Below are positions 29,339 through 37,984 of a DNA stretch of 64,000 bases, piece after piece. Source of the stretch: Saccharomyces uvarum (Eukaryota; Ascomycota; Saccharomycetes; Saccharomycetales; Saccharomycetaceae). The stretch covers positions 310,001-374,000 of the forward strand of contig OX365934.1 of the NCBI GenBank assembly GCA_947243795.1, in the 5' to 3' direction. How positions within the stretch are numbered: the first letter of the stretch is position 1; the number at the start of each line of letters is the position of its first letter. The position numbers and the translations under genes are program-made. A model generated the notes under the pieces. It did no database searches, was not told where the DNA came from, and saw only the letters and a list, made by a program, of their open reading frames with translations.

Positions 29339-30325
29339 CTAAATATCCCCTACTGCATCTCGAAGAGCTTCCACGACGTTGAGTACGGCAGTTGAAGCAG
29401 GACTGTCAGGGTAGTTGTCCAAGAAACTTTCACCCATGTCACAACTCTTTCCAATCCTTGGATCCAAGGGAACGGACCCCAAAAATCTGATTCCCAATTC
29501 CTTACAAAGCGCTTCACCACCACCTGTAGTAGGCTTGAATATTTGAGATTCCCCTTTACAGTTTGGACATACAAATCCACTCATATTCTCCACTAGTCCA
29601 AGAATATTAATGCCAGCCTTTCTACAAAAATCTATTTCTTTTCGTACATCTAGCAGTGCCACTTCTTGAGGAGTAGTGACCACAAGGGCACCATCTATTC
29701 CAGACTCCTTCATATATTTATTTATTGATATGTGTTCATCGGACGTCCCAGGCGGTGTATCGATCACCAAATAATCTAGTCTATCCCAATCAACGTCTTT
29801 CAAAAATTTCTTTATTAACAGGTTTTTCTTCGAACCTCTCCAAATAACAGCCGAGTCGTCTTCTGGGAGCATATATTGAATGGACATGGTAGCTAGATTA
29901 TCGGCTACATAGACGGGTGTCCAACCGGAATTCGATTCGTGCACAGTTTCGTTAACACAACCTAGCATGTGTGGCAGTGAGGGTCCGCATATATCTAGAT
30001 CCATAGCGCCTACTTGTAAATCTTCGTCAGCCGAGAGTGCCCAACTCAACATCGTAGCAAAGGTTGATTTGCCAACACCACCCTTACCAGATAAAACCAA
30101 TATTTTATGTTCTATTCCTGACAAATTATCTGTAATTAACGGAATGTCCGGATCAGGGCCCTTCGGAAGACTTTCACAAATGTCTTTATTGGAACAACCA
30201 CCGCAGGCATCGGATTTACCTGCCATCTCTGATTCCGGACCAGGACAATGCTCTGGTTCTGGTTGGTTGAGTTCATACTCCGCTGGTAGCACTTCATCAT
30301 TTACATGTGGCAAAATCTCTGTCAT
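29339..30325 (-). CDS. NBP35: Cytosolic Fe-S scaffold ATPase Nbp35
   Basis: This 328-residue MRP/MinD-type P-loop ATPase forms the CIA scaffold with Cfd1 for cytosolic and nuclear Fe-S protein assembly. The N-terminal cluster ligands are present (Cys27, Cys41, Cys44, Cys50). So are the deviant Walker A GKGGVGKS (80-87) and the C-terminal CPNC pair (Cys253, Cys256) that holds the bridging [4Fe-4S] cluster. Length equals S. cerevisiae and the sequence is strongly conserved. It diverges from LIF1. Confidence 0.98.
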   Translation of the reverse strand: MTEILPHVNDEVLPAEYELNQPEPEHCPGPESEMAGKSDACGGCSNKDICESLPKGPDPDIPLITDNLSGIEHKILVLSGKGGVGKSTFATMLSWALSADEDLQVGAMDLDICGPSLPHMLGCVNETVHESNSGWTPVYVADNLATMSIQYMLPEDDSAVIWRGSKKNLLIKKFLKDVDWDRLDYLVIDTPPGTSDEHISINKYMKESGIDGALVVTTPQEVALLDVRKEIDFCRKAGINILGLVENMSGFVCPNCKGESQIFKPTTGGGEALCKELGIRFLGSVPLDPRIGKSCDMGESFLDNYPDSPASTAVLNVVEALRDAVGDI

Positions 30326-30634
30326 CCCAATTAGTTGCTTGTACCGTTCTATTCTTGTGAACGCAAAGAGAGTATACGTTTACTTTGCCTGAAAAGCTGT
30401 TGAACAACGATGGATAAGTAGTCTCTATATATGAGCTATCGCCTTACATTACTAATCATCGCCGAATTAATTGCCCGAAAAAGTACCCGGAAGCGCATTT
30501 CCTTATTGAAACTTTATGGCAAAGGGACGTCTAAATGGTGGCATTCGACGTGATTTATCGATACATGTGAGAGGCGTGTGGCACTAGATGACATACTTAA
30601 AACCAAGTGAGGAGCTCGGCGTCTTTTGCCTGTT
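30326..30634. other. Divergent promoter NBP35/LIF1
   Basis: Shared promoter of about 310 bases. The LIF1 frame is open to 30626 without an additional ATG, so LIF1 starts at 30635. No gene seen. Confidence 0.5.
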
Positions 30635-31921
30635 ATGTGCCAATTGGTGGAGTTCGTTAGCTGTATTACCATGGTCAATGAAAAAGAAGAATATAGAGAA
30701 GATGCTGAAAGTGGTCTCTGCAAAATCCGGATCGAGGAAGATGCCGTGTTAGACGCGATGGATGAAGTTAGGCTTTCAAAATTAAGGGTGGACAGCTTGT
30801 TAGTGAGCGAGGGTACAGAAATTTTTTCCAAAACCGGTTTGGGAATTGATGATGTGCGAGTCTTTATTGGAGAAAATATCGATGAAGAGTCCAAGAAATA
30901 TGTGTGGTATGAATTGCTCAAAATGTTGACTGGACATAAAGTATATGTCGCCCCGCTAGATAATAAGATTACATTTTCGAAATGGACATGTAGAATGCAA
31001 GATGACAAGGTATGGAGAGTAGTTATGGAATTGGAATCATCGGCGATTATAAGAAAAATTGCAGAATTTGACTTGTGCCCAGTTAAAAATGGGGAGGCAG
31101 ATTTATTTGAAATGGCTGACAAATTATATCAGGATATTTGTTGTGTCAACGATTCGTACCGAAATATGAAGGAAAGTGACTTGCGTAATAGAAGTCGAGT
31201 CAAGGAACTAGTTCAAGAAAGGGAACTTTTGGATAAGCTTTTGGAAGAACGTGATAACAAAACAAGAGCTATTGTGGTGACCCTATTGAATGAGAAAAAG
31301 AAGAAAATACGAGAACTGAATGAGATTCTACGGCGTAATAATATTAAAGTGTGCGGTGATGATATTCCAGATTATGGACTCATTAATATGGAAGTCGCAA
31401 AACCAATATCTGAGTTAAACTCACCAGGTAAGAGATTAAAACGAAGAAGGGTGGTAGAATCCCAAAATCTTAATGAAAAGTTGGAAAACGCTAATCGGAG
31501 GAATTCTGAAAAGAAAGCACATAGCAAATCTCCGATTAAAAAAGAAGACGATGATTTTGACGATTTTCAATTTTTTGGGATTTCTAAAAGATCAAGTAGC
31601 ACTAAAAATGATAAACTCAGTGAAAAAGAGGATGATAGTATCTCGTTTGGAAACGATACAAGATCAATAAGTTCTCTATCTGATAATATAGATGAAGAAG
31701 ATCAGGAACATTTAGTTTCCTTAGACGAAAATAATAATCAATCATTGACCGTCAAACCAATCGAAGAGCATGGCAAGGTTTCGGTATCTGGGTCTGAATC
31801 TGAGACTGAGACTGATTCCAGTACAGAAGAAGTAAGGGACCCTAATCATGATAAGCATAGTAATAATGGAAATGAAACCAATTCGGGCTCAGAGCAAGAA
31901 ACGGATATAGAGACAGATTAG
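30635..31921 (+). CDS. LIF1: DNA ligase IV partner Lif1 (XRCC4-like)
   Basis: This 428-residue protein binds and stabilises DNA ligase IV (Dnl4) in nonhomologous end joining. The N-terminal XRCC4-like head (about 1-170; for example YVWYELLKMLTGHKVYVAPL) is followed by a coiled-coil stalk (about 180-240: KELVQERELLDKLLEERDNK). The C-terminal tail is Ser/Glu-rich, carries the DDDFDDFQFFG segment and ends TDIETD. The start MCQLVEFVSCI aligns with MSQLTEFISCI of S. cerevisiae. The tail is much more diverged than the head, as expected for this fast-evolving protein. Confidence 0.95.
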   Translation: MCQLVEFVSCITMVNEKEEYREDAESGLCKIRIEEDAVLDAMDEVRLSKLRVDSLLVSEGTEIFSKTGLGIDDVRVFIGENIDEESKKYVWYELLKMLTGHKVYVAPLDNKITFSKWTCRMQDDKVWRVVMELESSAIIRKIAEFDLCPVKNGEADLFEMADKLYQDICCVNDSYRNMKESDLRNRSRVKELVQERELLDKLLEERDNKTRAIVVTLLNEKKKKIRELNEILRRNNIKVCGDDIPDYGLINMEVAKPISELNSPGKRLKRRRVVESQNLNEKLENANRRNSEKKAHSKSPIKKEDDDFDDFQFFGISKRSSSTKNDKLSEKEDDSISFGNDTRSISSLSDNIDEEDQEHLVSLDENNNQSLTVKPIEEHGKVSVSGSESETETDSSTEEVRDPNHDKHSNNGNETNSGSEQETDIETD

Positions 31922-32124
31922 AGCTAACTCTATAGAAAAAAGGTTGGTAAATATTGTCTTAGTATTTATTAATTGGGAAAAATGATACTTTATAAACAGT
32001 AAAAATAATACTATATGAGCAGTAAAAAACTCTGCTACTAAGCGCAAAAAAGAAATAAAAGAAGTGTCTGTTCGAACGTGAAAGAAATTTGGGAGAAGTT
32101 TGAAAAAAGGGTTAAGGTCGTATC

Positions 32125-32574
32125 TTAGTACATTGGTTGGCCTGGCTTTAGTTGCAACCAATGCCAAGCTTCTGCATCTGCATCTGCTTCAGCATCCCTT
32201 TTGTACATCGGTTGGCCAGGTCTCAATTTTAGCCAGTGCCAAGCTTCAGCATCTGCATCTGCTTCAGCATCCCTTTTGTACATTGGTTGACCAGGTCTCA
32301 ATTTCAGCCAATGCCAAGCATCGGCGGTGGCTTCTCTTTTTGCCAAAGTACCATTTTCTTCCCTTTGAGCCGCATCAGCAATGGTCGTATTGATGAATAA
32401 TAGGCCACTGGCAGTAGAATTGCTAAATGGCAGAACAGCGATGTCATGGTCACCTCCTAGATTCAAGTAGCCTATAATGGCCTCGGCTGGGACCTTGGCG
32501 ACATCATCGCTGGAAGTAGCAACGACAGAAGCGGCGGCTAGGGCAATAGTGGAAATCACAGAAGATAATTTCAT
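32125..32574 (-). CDS. MF(ALPHA)2: Alpha-factor mating pheromone precursor with three peptide copies
   Basis: This 149-residue prepro-alpha-factor lies at the MF(ALPHA)2 locus. It has a signal peptide (about 1-20), a pro-region with three N-glycosylation sequons (NST, NTT, NGT) and three mature peptides at 87-99, 112-124 and 137-149. Each is preceded by a Kex2 KR site (79-80, 100-101, 125-126) and Ste13 dipeptides (EATADA, DAEADADAEA). Copies 1 and 2 read WHWLKLRPGQPMY; copy 3 is the canonical WHWLQLKPGQPMY. S. cerevisiae MF(ALPHA)2 has two copies and 120 residues. The two 75-bp KR-to-Y units (32203-32277 and 32128-32202) form a tandem repeat. Expression is expected to be alpha-cell specific through the upstream Mcm1-alpha1 site. 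Confidence 0.95.
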   Translation of the reverse strand: MKLSSVISTIALAAASVVATSSDDVAKVPAEAIIGYLNLGGDHDIAVLPFSNSTASGLLFINTTIADAAQREENGTLAKREATADAWHWLKLRPGQPMYKRDAEADADAEAWHWLKLRPGQPMYKRDAEADADAEAWHWLQLKPGQPMY

Positions 32575-32876
32575 TTCTTCTATTGATACTGAATGTATTG
32601 AAAGTAGTTAAAAGTGCTGGTGGTAGTTTATTTCTATATAGTAATATCAAGTACATACTAGAGGAAGCGTCGTTAGATCACACTAGAATAGCGGACTATT
32701 TTTATATGTGAAGTGGTTTGGTCTACATATTGCAAAATACACCAAGCTCGATCAGGTTGAGAAGGGCCCTGTATAAAAACAGCTGCGTTCTGAAACAACA
32801 ATGATTGAAGCAGGTAACTTGGTACCTCGACGGGCGCCTTCGAAACTTTTGATCAAACATCGTACAGTGGTCATTT

Positions 32877-32902
32877 GGCATTGATGTACCGATTAGGAAA
32901 TT
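32877..32902 (-). promoter_or_regulatory. Mcm1-alpha1 (P'Q) box of the alpha-factor gene
   Basis: On the minus strand this contains TTTCCTAATCGG followed by TCAATGCC, closely matching the P box and Q box bound by Mcm1 and alpha1 at alpha-specific genes. It lies about 300 bases upstream of the MF(ALPHA)2 start codon. Confidence 0.75.
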
Positions 32903-33267
32903 GCGACAGTAAATCTGTCGAGGAAACAGAAAAGGGGTGGCAAGATAAGAATAATTGAAATGCAGCGTTTGGGGAAAGCTGTGGCAACCAACCTAATTTC
33001 TGCCTGTTTCATGACACGTCTTCCAGCCTATTCCTACTGTGGGACATGCCCCATTAAGCGACATTACCCATTTTGGGCATTAATGAGCAAGTAACACCAG
33101 CGCAAAACAAGACAGGCATGCAGCCAAACGGAAGACCACACACCGGTTCAAACATTCCAGTAGCTGGTCGTAACCTCCCTCTCGACGAGGAAGAGGCTCA
33201 CTCTGTTGTTCTTCCTCTACATCATATACCAGAGGCACCGGTTAGCCCTAGTTCACCAATAAAGCCG

Positions 33268-33326
33268 TTACCCGTCTCTATTCTCTTTTTTTCGCCGCTT
33301 TTTTTTCTATTACTGAGCTATATAAA
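33268..33326 (+). promoter_or_regulatory. snR10 promoter: Reb1 site and TATA box
   Basis: TTACCCG (33268-33274) is a Reb1 core, followed by a T-rich tract and TATATAAA (33319-33326). The spacing to the inferred snR10 5' end (about 33405) is about 135 and 80 bases, the usual arrangement for independently transcribed yeast snoRNAs. Confidence 0.65.
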
Positions 33327-33404
33327 GTAGCTCGAAATTGAATAAGTTGCTCTTCTCTATACTTACTTCTATTTGATTTTTATTTATAACTTGTTTTATA
33401 ACAG

Positions 33405-33650
33405 TAACGCAAATTTAACAGCCATTCGCAGCACGTACAGTATCTCATCGAGGTTGAACCCCTCCGGGGCGTTCTTGACCCATGAAGAATGTGGATTTGT
33501 GTTGCAGTATATTTACTACTGGCTTGGACTGAAGAACAAAGTTATCGATCTTGGGTGCAACAATCTTTCTGTCGTCTGTTTTATAGCAGATCTAAGGGTT
33601 TACCTTCGTGTGCCCGGATGAGGACCGTTGCAAGGATTGATACGACATCT
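33405..33650 (+). ncRNA. SNR10: H/ACA snoRNA snR10 (approximate 5' end)
   Basis: In S. cerevisiae snR10 (about 245 nt) lies between MF(ALPHA)2 and MMS2; it guides pseudouridylation of 25S rRNA and is needed for early 35S cleavages. The same gap here is GC-richer than its flanks. It contains an H-box AGAACA (33533-33538) between two hairpin-forming halves, and an ACA (33645-33647) exactly three bases before the inferred 3' end. Counting back 245 nt places the start about 80 bases after a strong TATA box. Ends are estimates. Confidence 0.8.
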
Positions 33651-33848
33651 ATATATCAACATTATATATACTCTTAGTCGCTTGAGTAATAGTTTTTAGC
33701 TTGGGAAGCGTAGTGTATTATGAAAACAGTCAGTCTTTATATCTAGATAGAGATATGTATGTGTTGTGCTGCTTGTATATAGAAGTGCGAGGGGAATGCT
33801 GCAAGTCTTCTTTAGGAGGCGGAGGAAGACAATTAGAAGGTTTGACAG

Positions 33849-34353
33849 TTAAAAGGTTTCACCTTCTTTTGGTTGGCGCAATTTCTTATTAGCCGGAGTT
33901 GCCATTTCCTTTCTAAGATCTAGTAATAGGGTTTCCATAGTGTAGGCCCTTTTCCAGTCACGCAGAGTATGAAAGTCCGTTTGAACCTCGCCCGTAGTTT
34001 GGTTCACACATGGAAGATTTATCTTGGAAATGAATGTAACCTTTGGTGGAGAATCTGGATAGTTTGGGCCACACTCTATGGAAAGAGAATAGATCCTGTT
34101 TTCATGATTACTGTGAGGCGGGCCTAAAATGGTACCGTTCCATTTAGTCATGGTAATATCGTCGCTATCGGCCAGACCATAACTACACGATTCCGGGCCA
34201 AACCCCTTTTCACCCTTCTCTAATTCTTCTAACAACCTGAAATTTCTTGGTCTGATTTGCAATAGAACAACGAATAATACATTTTATCAAATTGTTAGTA
34301 CATGTTCAATTCCCTTCTCGCATGAAAATCATAATAACATACACTTTTGACAT
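33849..34353 (-). CDS. MMS2: Ubiquitin-conjugating enzyme variant Mms2 (intron-containing)
   Basis: This 137-residue UEV lacks the catalytic cysteine and pairs with Ubc13 to build Lys63-linked ubiquitin chains in error-free post-replication repair (on PCNA with Rad5). Two exons: 34343-34353 encodes ATG TCA AAA GT, and 33849-34251 encodes the rest. The joined start reads MSKVPRNFRLLEELEKGEKG, exactly the S. cerevisiae start. The UBC fold segments MTKWNGTILGPPHSNHENRIY and PNYPDSPPKVTF are intact. There is no Cys at the usual HPN-Cys position, as expected for the family. It diverges from MAD1. Confidence 0.97.
34252..34342 (-). other. MMS2: MMS2 intron
   Basis: A 91-nt intron on the minus strand with donor GTATGT (34342-34337), branch point TACTAAC (34300-34294) and acceptor CAG. 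It separates an 11-base first exon from the rest of MMS2, as in S. cerevisiae. Confidence 0.95.
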
Positions 34354-34692
34354 TTTTCTGTAAAAATTGCTTCTCCGGACGTTTAATGTGCTGTAAAATA
34401 CCTTCACCTCCAAAAGCCGATGTAATTAATTGGTTCGTTCATTGGAAGCTGATCTCATTCTTTATTATCCTTCGTTTTATTGCCGAAGGAGTAGTGAAAA
34501 ACGCTGGCTCGTTACCCTAAGGAGCCGTCTTCTTCAAGAATTTTTCAATCTTGACCTAACAATAACAGTAAATAATAGAAGCAATAGCGGCATTGAATAG
34601 CTTCCCTAATGCTTTAATTGGTGATTCTTGGGGATTAGATACGCAATTTATTCGACAAATTGGTGCTAAAGGTCTGTTCTATCGGTTACAGA
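34354..34692. other. Divergent promoter MMS2/MAD1
   Basis: Upstream region of both genes. An in-frame stop (TAG at 34636-34638) and no intervening ATG mean the MAD1 product cannot start upstream of 34693 in this frame. No other gene seen. Confidence 0.5.
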
Positions 34693-36744
34693 ATGAGTAA
34701 TAGCGGTGGGTCATCCCCATTTCTAGAAAGTCCTAAAGGTTCACCTAATATGGGCAATAACAGTATGCACAACGATGCACAAGGTAACCGTCAGATTCAA
34801 GCACTGCAATTTAAATTAAACACTTTACAAAATGAATATGAGATTGAAAAATTGCAGCTACAGAAACAGACCAATATCCTGGAAAAGAAATACAAGGCTA
34901 CAATTGGTGAATTAGAGAAATCATTAAATGATACGAAATATCTCTATGATAGTAATGGTAAATTGGAATACGAGCTACATAGTCTAAAGGAAAGCTTAAC
35001 TAACTCTACAAATGACAAGGACAAACTTATACAGGAATTACAAACAACTCTGCAAAACAAAGATTTAGAAATGGAGAATTTAAAACAGGAATACGATTCC
35101 AAACTATCGAAAGTGACTAACCAATGTGACCATTTCAAGCTAGAATCGGAAAGCTCAAGTTCCCTTTTGAAGAAGTATGAAAATGAAATAAAAAGACAAA
35201 GCGGAGATATCAAAGATTTACAGCATAACATCATGGAAAAGGATGATGAATTATCTACGTTGAAAGCTTCAAAGATGATAAATTCCCACCCAAACTATTC
35301 TACAGAAGAGTTCAATGAGCTTACCGAAATGAATAAGATTGTTCAAGACCAAGTTCAATATACCAAAGAATTAGAACTAGCGAACATGCAACAGGCTAAT
35401 GAGCTGAAAAAATTGAAACAATCGCAAGATTTCTCTAGCTTTTGGAAACTAGAAAATGAAAAATTACAGAATAAGCTAAAGCAATTTCACGCACTAGAAG
35501 GTCAATTTGAAGATGTACAATTAGAAAACATTGATTTAAAATCGAAATTAACTAACTGGGAGATTTATAATGATGATGATGATAAGGCTAAAAATAATCT
35601 GCAAAGTAATCCCGAAGAGATTATACGCGACTGGAAACTAACCAAAAAGGAATGCTTAATTTTGACAGACAAGAATGATAAACTAAGGCTAGATAATAAC
35701 AACTTAAAACTTCTGAATGATGAAATGGCTTTGGAGAGAAATCAACTATTAGATTCAAACAATAATTATGAAAACAGCATTATAAATCTGAAGAGATTAA
35801 ATCACGAACTAGAACAACAAAAGAGCTTGTCCTTTGAAGAATGTCGATTATTGCGAGAACAGCTAGATGATTTATATTCTGCACAGAATAACGTTTTATC
35901 AGAAACGAATAATAGTAAAGCTCATATTCCAAACGGGAATTTAAACGAAGATATGAACAATTTATTGGATAACTACAAAAATAAAACCGAAGATCTAACG
36001 AGTGAATTGAAAAAGTTAAACGACCAACTGTTATCGAATTCCAGTGATGTGGAAACTCAAAGGAAAAAGAGGAAACTAACAAGCGACCAAATAGGCTTGA
36101 ATTATTCTCAAAGACTTAACGAATTGCAACTTGAAAATGTAAACGTTTCGAGAGAACTAAATAAAGCGGAAACTACTATTCAGCTTTTAAAAAACAAATT
36201 AGAAAAGTTAACCAATTTAAAGGAGAAAAGAATTCGCATATTACAACTGCGCGATGGTCCATTCATTAGGGACCAATTTATCAAGAAGAATAAACTACAT
36301 CTTTTACAGAAGGAAAATTCAGACTTATTGGATCAATTAAAACAGAAAAATCCTAACATCGAAACAATACCCATTTCTGTCTATGATTCATTAAACTTCG
36401 AATTGAAACAATTTGAACAAGAAGCATTCAAGTCAAATAAGAGGTTTTCCAGACTTAAGCAAGTCTTTAACAGAAAATCATTAGAGTTTATTGATGTTGT
36501 GAATTCATTACTAGGTTTTAAATTGGAATTCCAGCAGGATGGTCGAGTGAAGATATTTTCTTGTTTTAAACCCGAAAGGTATTTGATTGCTGACTTGAAC
36601 GAAAATACTCTAAAATCAAATCTCGATTCAGATATAGACGGTTGGGATGATCTCATGAACTTATGGGTTGAAGATAGAGGTCAACTCCCCTGTTTTTTAG
36701 CAACTATAACATTGCGCCTTTGGGAACAACAACAAACCAAATAA
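34693..36744 (+). CDS. MAD1: Spindle-assembly checkpoint protein Mad1
   Basis: This 683-residue coiled-coil protein anchors Mad2 at kinetochores and the nuclear pore. Heptad-rich coils run through most of the protein. The Bub1-binding RLK motif is at 587-589 (KRFSRLKQVF), followed by the RWD-like C-terminal domain ending LRLWEQQQTK. It starts MSNSGGSSPFLESPKGSP. The S. cerevisiae annotation (749 aa, from memory) adds about 33 residues before this Met; here no ATG precedes it in frame. The Asn/Asp-rich insert of S. cerevisiae Mad1 is also nearly absent (only YNDDDDKAKNN remains), which explains the shorter length. Confidence 0.96.
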   Translation: MSNSGGSSPFLESPKGSPNMGNNSMHNDAQGNRQIQALQFKLNTLQNEYEIEKLQLQKQTNILEKKYKATIGELEKSLNDTKYLYDSNGKLEYELHSLKESLTNSTNDKDKLIQELQTTLQNKDLEMENLKQEYDSKLSKVTNQCDHFKLESESSSSLLKKYENEIKRQSGDIKDLQHNIMEKDDELSTLKASKMINSHPNYSTEEFNELTEMNKIVQDQVQYTKELELANMQQANELKKLKQSQDFSSFWKLENEKLQNKLKQFHALEGQFEDVQLENIDLKSKLTNWEIYNDDDDKAKNNLQSNPEEIIRDWKLTKKECLILTDKNDKLRLDNNNLKLLNDEMALERNQLLDSNNNYENSIINLKRLNHELEQQKSLSFEECRLLREQLDDLYSAQNNVLSETNNSKAHIPNGNLNEDMNNLLDNYKNKTEDLTSELKKLNDQLLSNSSDVETQRKKRKLTSDQIGLNYSQRLNELQLENVNVSRELNKAETTIQLLKNKLEKLTNLKEKRIRILQLRDGPFIRDQFIKKNKLHLLQKENSDLLDQLKQKNPNIETIPISVYDSLNFELKQFEQEAFKSNKRFSRLKQVFNRKSLEFIDVVNSLLGFKLEFQQDGRVKIFSCFKPERYLIADLNENTLKSNLDSDIDGWDDLMNLWVEDRGQLPCFLATITLRLWEQQQTK

Positions 36745-36886
36745 TGTATATACACTCTTAATAAGTAATATTGATTATCTTACAACAACAAGATCGCCCA
36801 TACAACAGGTGCAACTGTGCGCCAAGCATATTTTTTTCTTTCGCCTTCATCATTGGAAGGACCCTTTATAGTTCTTTTTTTGGATG

Positions 36887-36906
36887 AAAAAAAAAAAAAA
36901 AAAAAA
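36887..36906. repeat. Poly(dA) tract, 20 bases
   Basis: An uninterrupted A20 run about 110 bases before the LCL3 start. Such tracts exclude nucleosomes and commonly act as promoter elements in yeast. Confidence 0.85.
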
Positions 36907-37016
36907 GAAACTATGCAAAAGCAAAATACGTGATGTATAGCCCTTTCGTCACAGAAACCAATCGGGGTAAAAAGGCACATATTTTGTAGCTACTGAAGTT
37001 CCATGGATGCATTTAT

Positions 37017-37841
37017 ATGAGGGAGAATAATTCTGATTTAAGGAAGCCTTCGGATGTTGCGGTACTATCAATCATCCTTACAGGTTCGGCCTTAACTTTG
37101 ATCTATACGTATAAAAGGTACCTAACTCAATTTAAAAGGACAAACGATATCCCACAACGCATTTTCCACAAACGATGGCTGTACGGTAAAGTCACATCTG
37201 TTGGCGACGGCGATAATTTCCATTTCTTCCATATGCCTGGTGGTATAAGAGGCGGATGGGGTTGGTTACGATCCATCCCACAAATGGTTAAGAATGATCC
37301 TACCGCGGAAAAACTTATTAACGGTGACGGTAATTTAAGTTTTTTCAATTTGAATTGGATTATACATAGAGGATCTAGTAAAAGCCAAATACAAAAAACT
37401 AAAAGCCAATTTTTGAGATTAAATGTACCCTATAAGAATAGAAAGAATCTACCGACGATTCCCATTAGATTATGTGGAGTTGATGCCCCAGAAAGAGCAC
37501 ATTTCGGTAACCCAGCGCAGCCGTTTGGTAACGAAGCATTAATTTGGTTACAAAACCGGATTTTAGGTAAAAAATTATGGGTGAAACCTTTGTCGATAGA
37601 TCAGTATAATCGTTGTGTGGCTCGAGTGTCGTATTGGGACTGGCTGGGTGGTTGGAAAGATTTGAGCTTGGAAATGGTCAAGGATGGGTTAGCGGTTGTC
37701 TATGAAGGTAAGGTGAATGCAGAATTTGACGGCAGAGAAGATAAATATCGATATTATGAATTTTTGGCGAGATCCAGGAAGAAGGGATTATGGATCCAAA
37801 GAAAAATTGAAACGCCTGGCCAGTATAAAAAACGTATTTAA
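37017..37841 (+). CDS. LCL3: Membrane-anchored SNase-like nuclease Lcl3
   Basis: This 274-residue protein has one N-terminal membrane segment (about 15-33: [19 protein letters not shown]) and a staphylococcal-nuclease-like domain (about 55-265). Nuclease-type motifs include [26 protein letters not shown] and [12 protein letters not shown]. It is reported as mitochondrial in S. cerevisiae and linked to long chronological lifespan; the biochemical substrate is unknown to me. Length equals S. cerevisiae. It is convergent with GUP1. Confidence 0.95.
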   Translation: MRENNSDLRKPSDVAVLSIILTGSALTLIYTYKRYLTQFKRTNDIPQRIFHKRWLYGKVTSVGDGDNFHFFHMPGGIRGGWGWLRSIPQMVKNDPTAEKLINGDGNLSFFNLNWIIHRGSSKSQIQKTKSQFLRLNVPYKNRKNLPTIPIRLCGVDAPERAHFGNPAQPFGNEALIWLQNRILGKKLWVKPLSIDQYNRCVARVSYWDWLGGWKDLSLEMVKDGLAVVYEGKVNAEFDGREDKYRYYEFLARSRKKGLWIQRKIETPGQYKKRI

Positions 37842-37984
37842 ATTGCACGTTTCCGATAATCACTTTTTTCATGTATCATATATATCATATATTCATAAAA
37901 TTAATACACTTTCACCGGAGATTTTTCATTTGCGCACAGATAAAATACATATAATAGCAACGTTATGATATTGAAAGTTAATTC

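Larger units (their letters stand above)
32575..33404. other. Intergenic MF(ALPHA)2-snR10
   Basis: Divergent promoters: MF(ALPHA)2 to the left and snR10 to the right. A plus-strand open frame at 33073-33330 has no ATG start and overlaps the snR10 promoter elements, so I do not call it a gene. Confidence 0.5.

Noticed and set aside
30514-31122. 202-codon minus-strand open frame over LIF1
   Set aside because: It is the antisense shadow of the LIF1 5' half.
33073-33330. 85-codon open frame between MF(ALPHA)2 and snR10
   Set aside because: It lacks an ATG at its start and overlaps the snR10 Reb1 and TATA elements.
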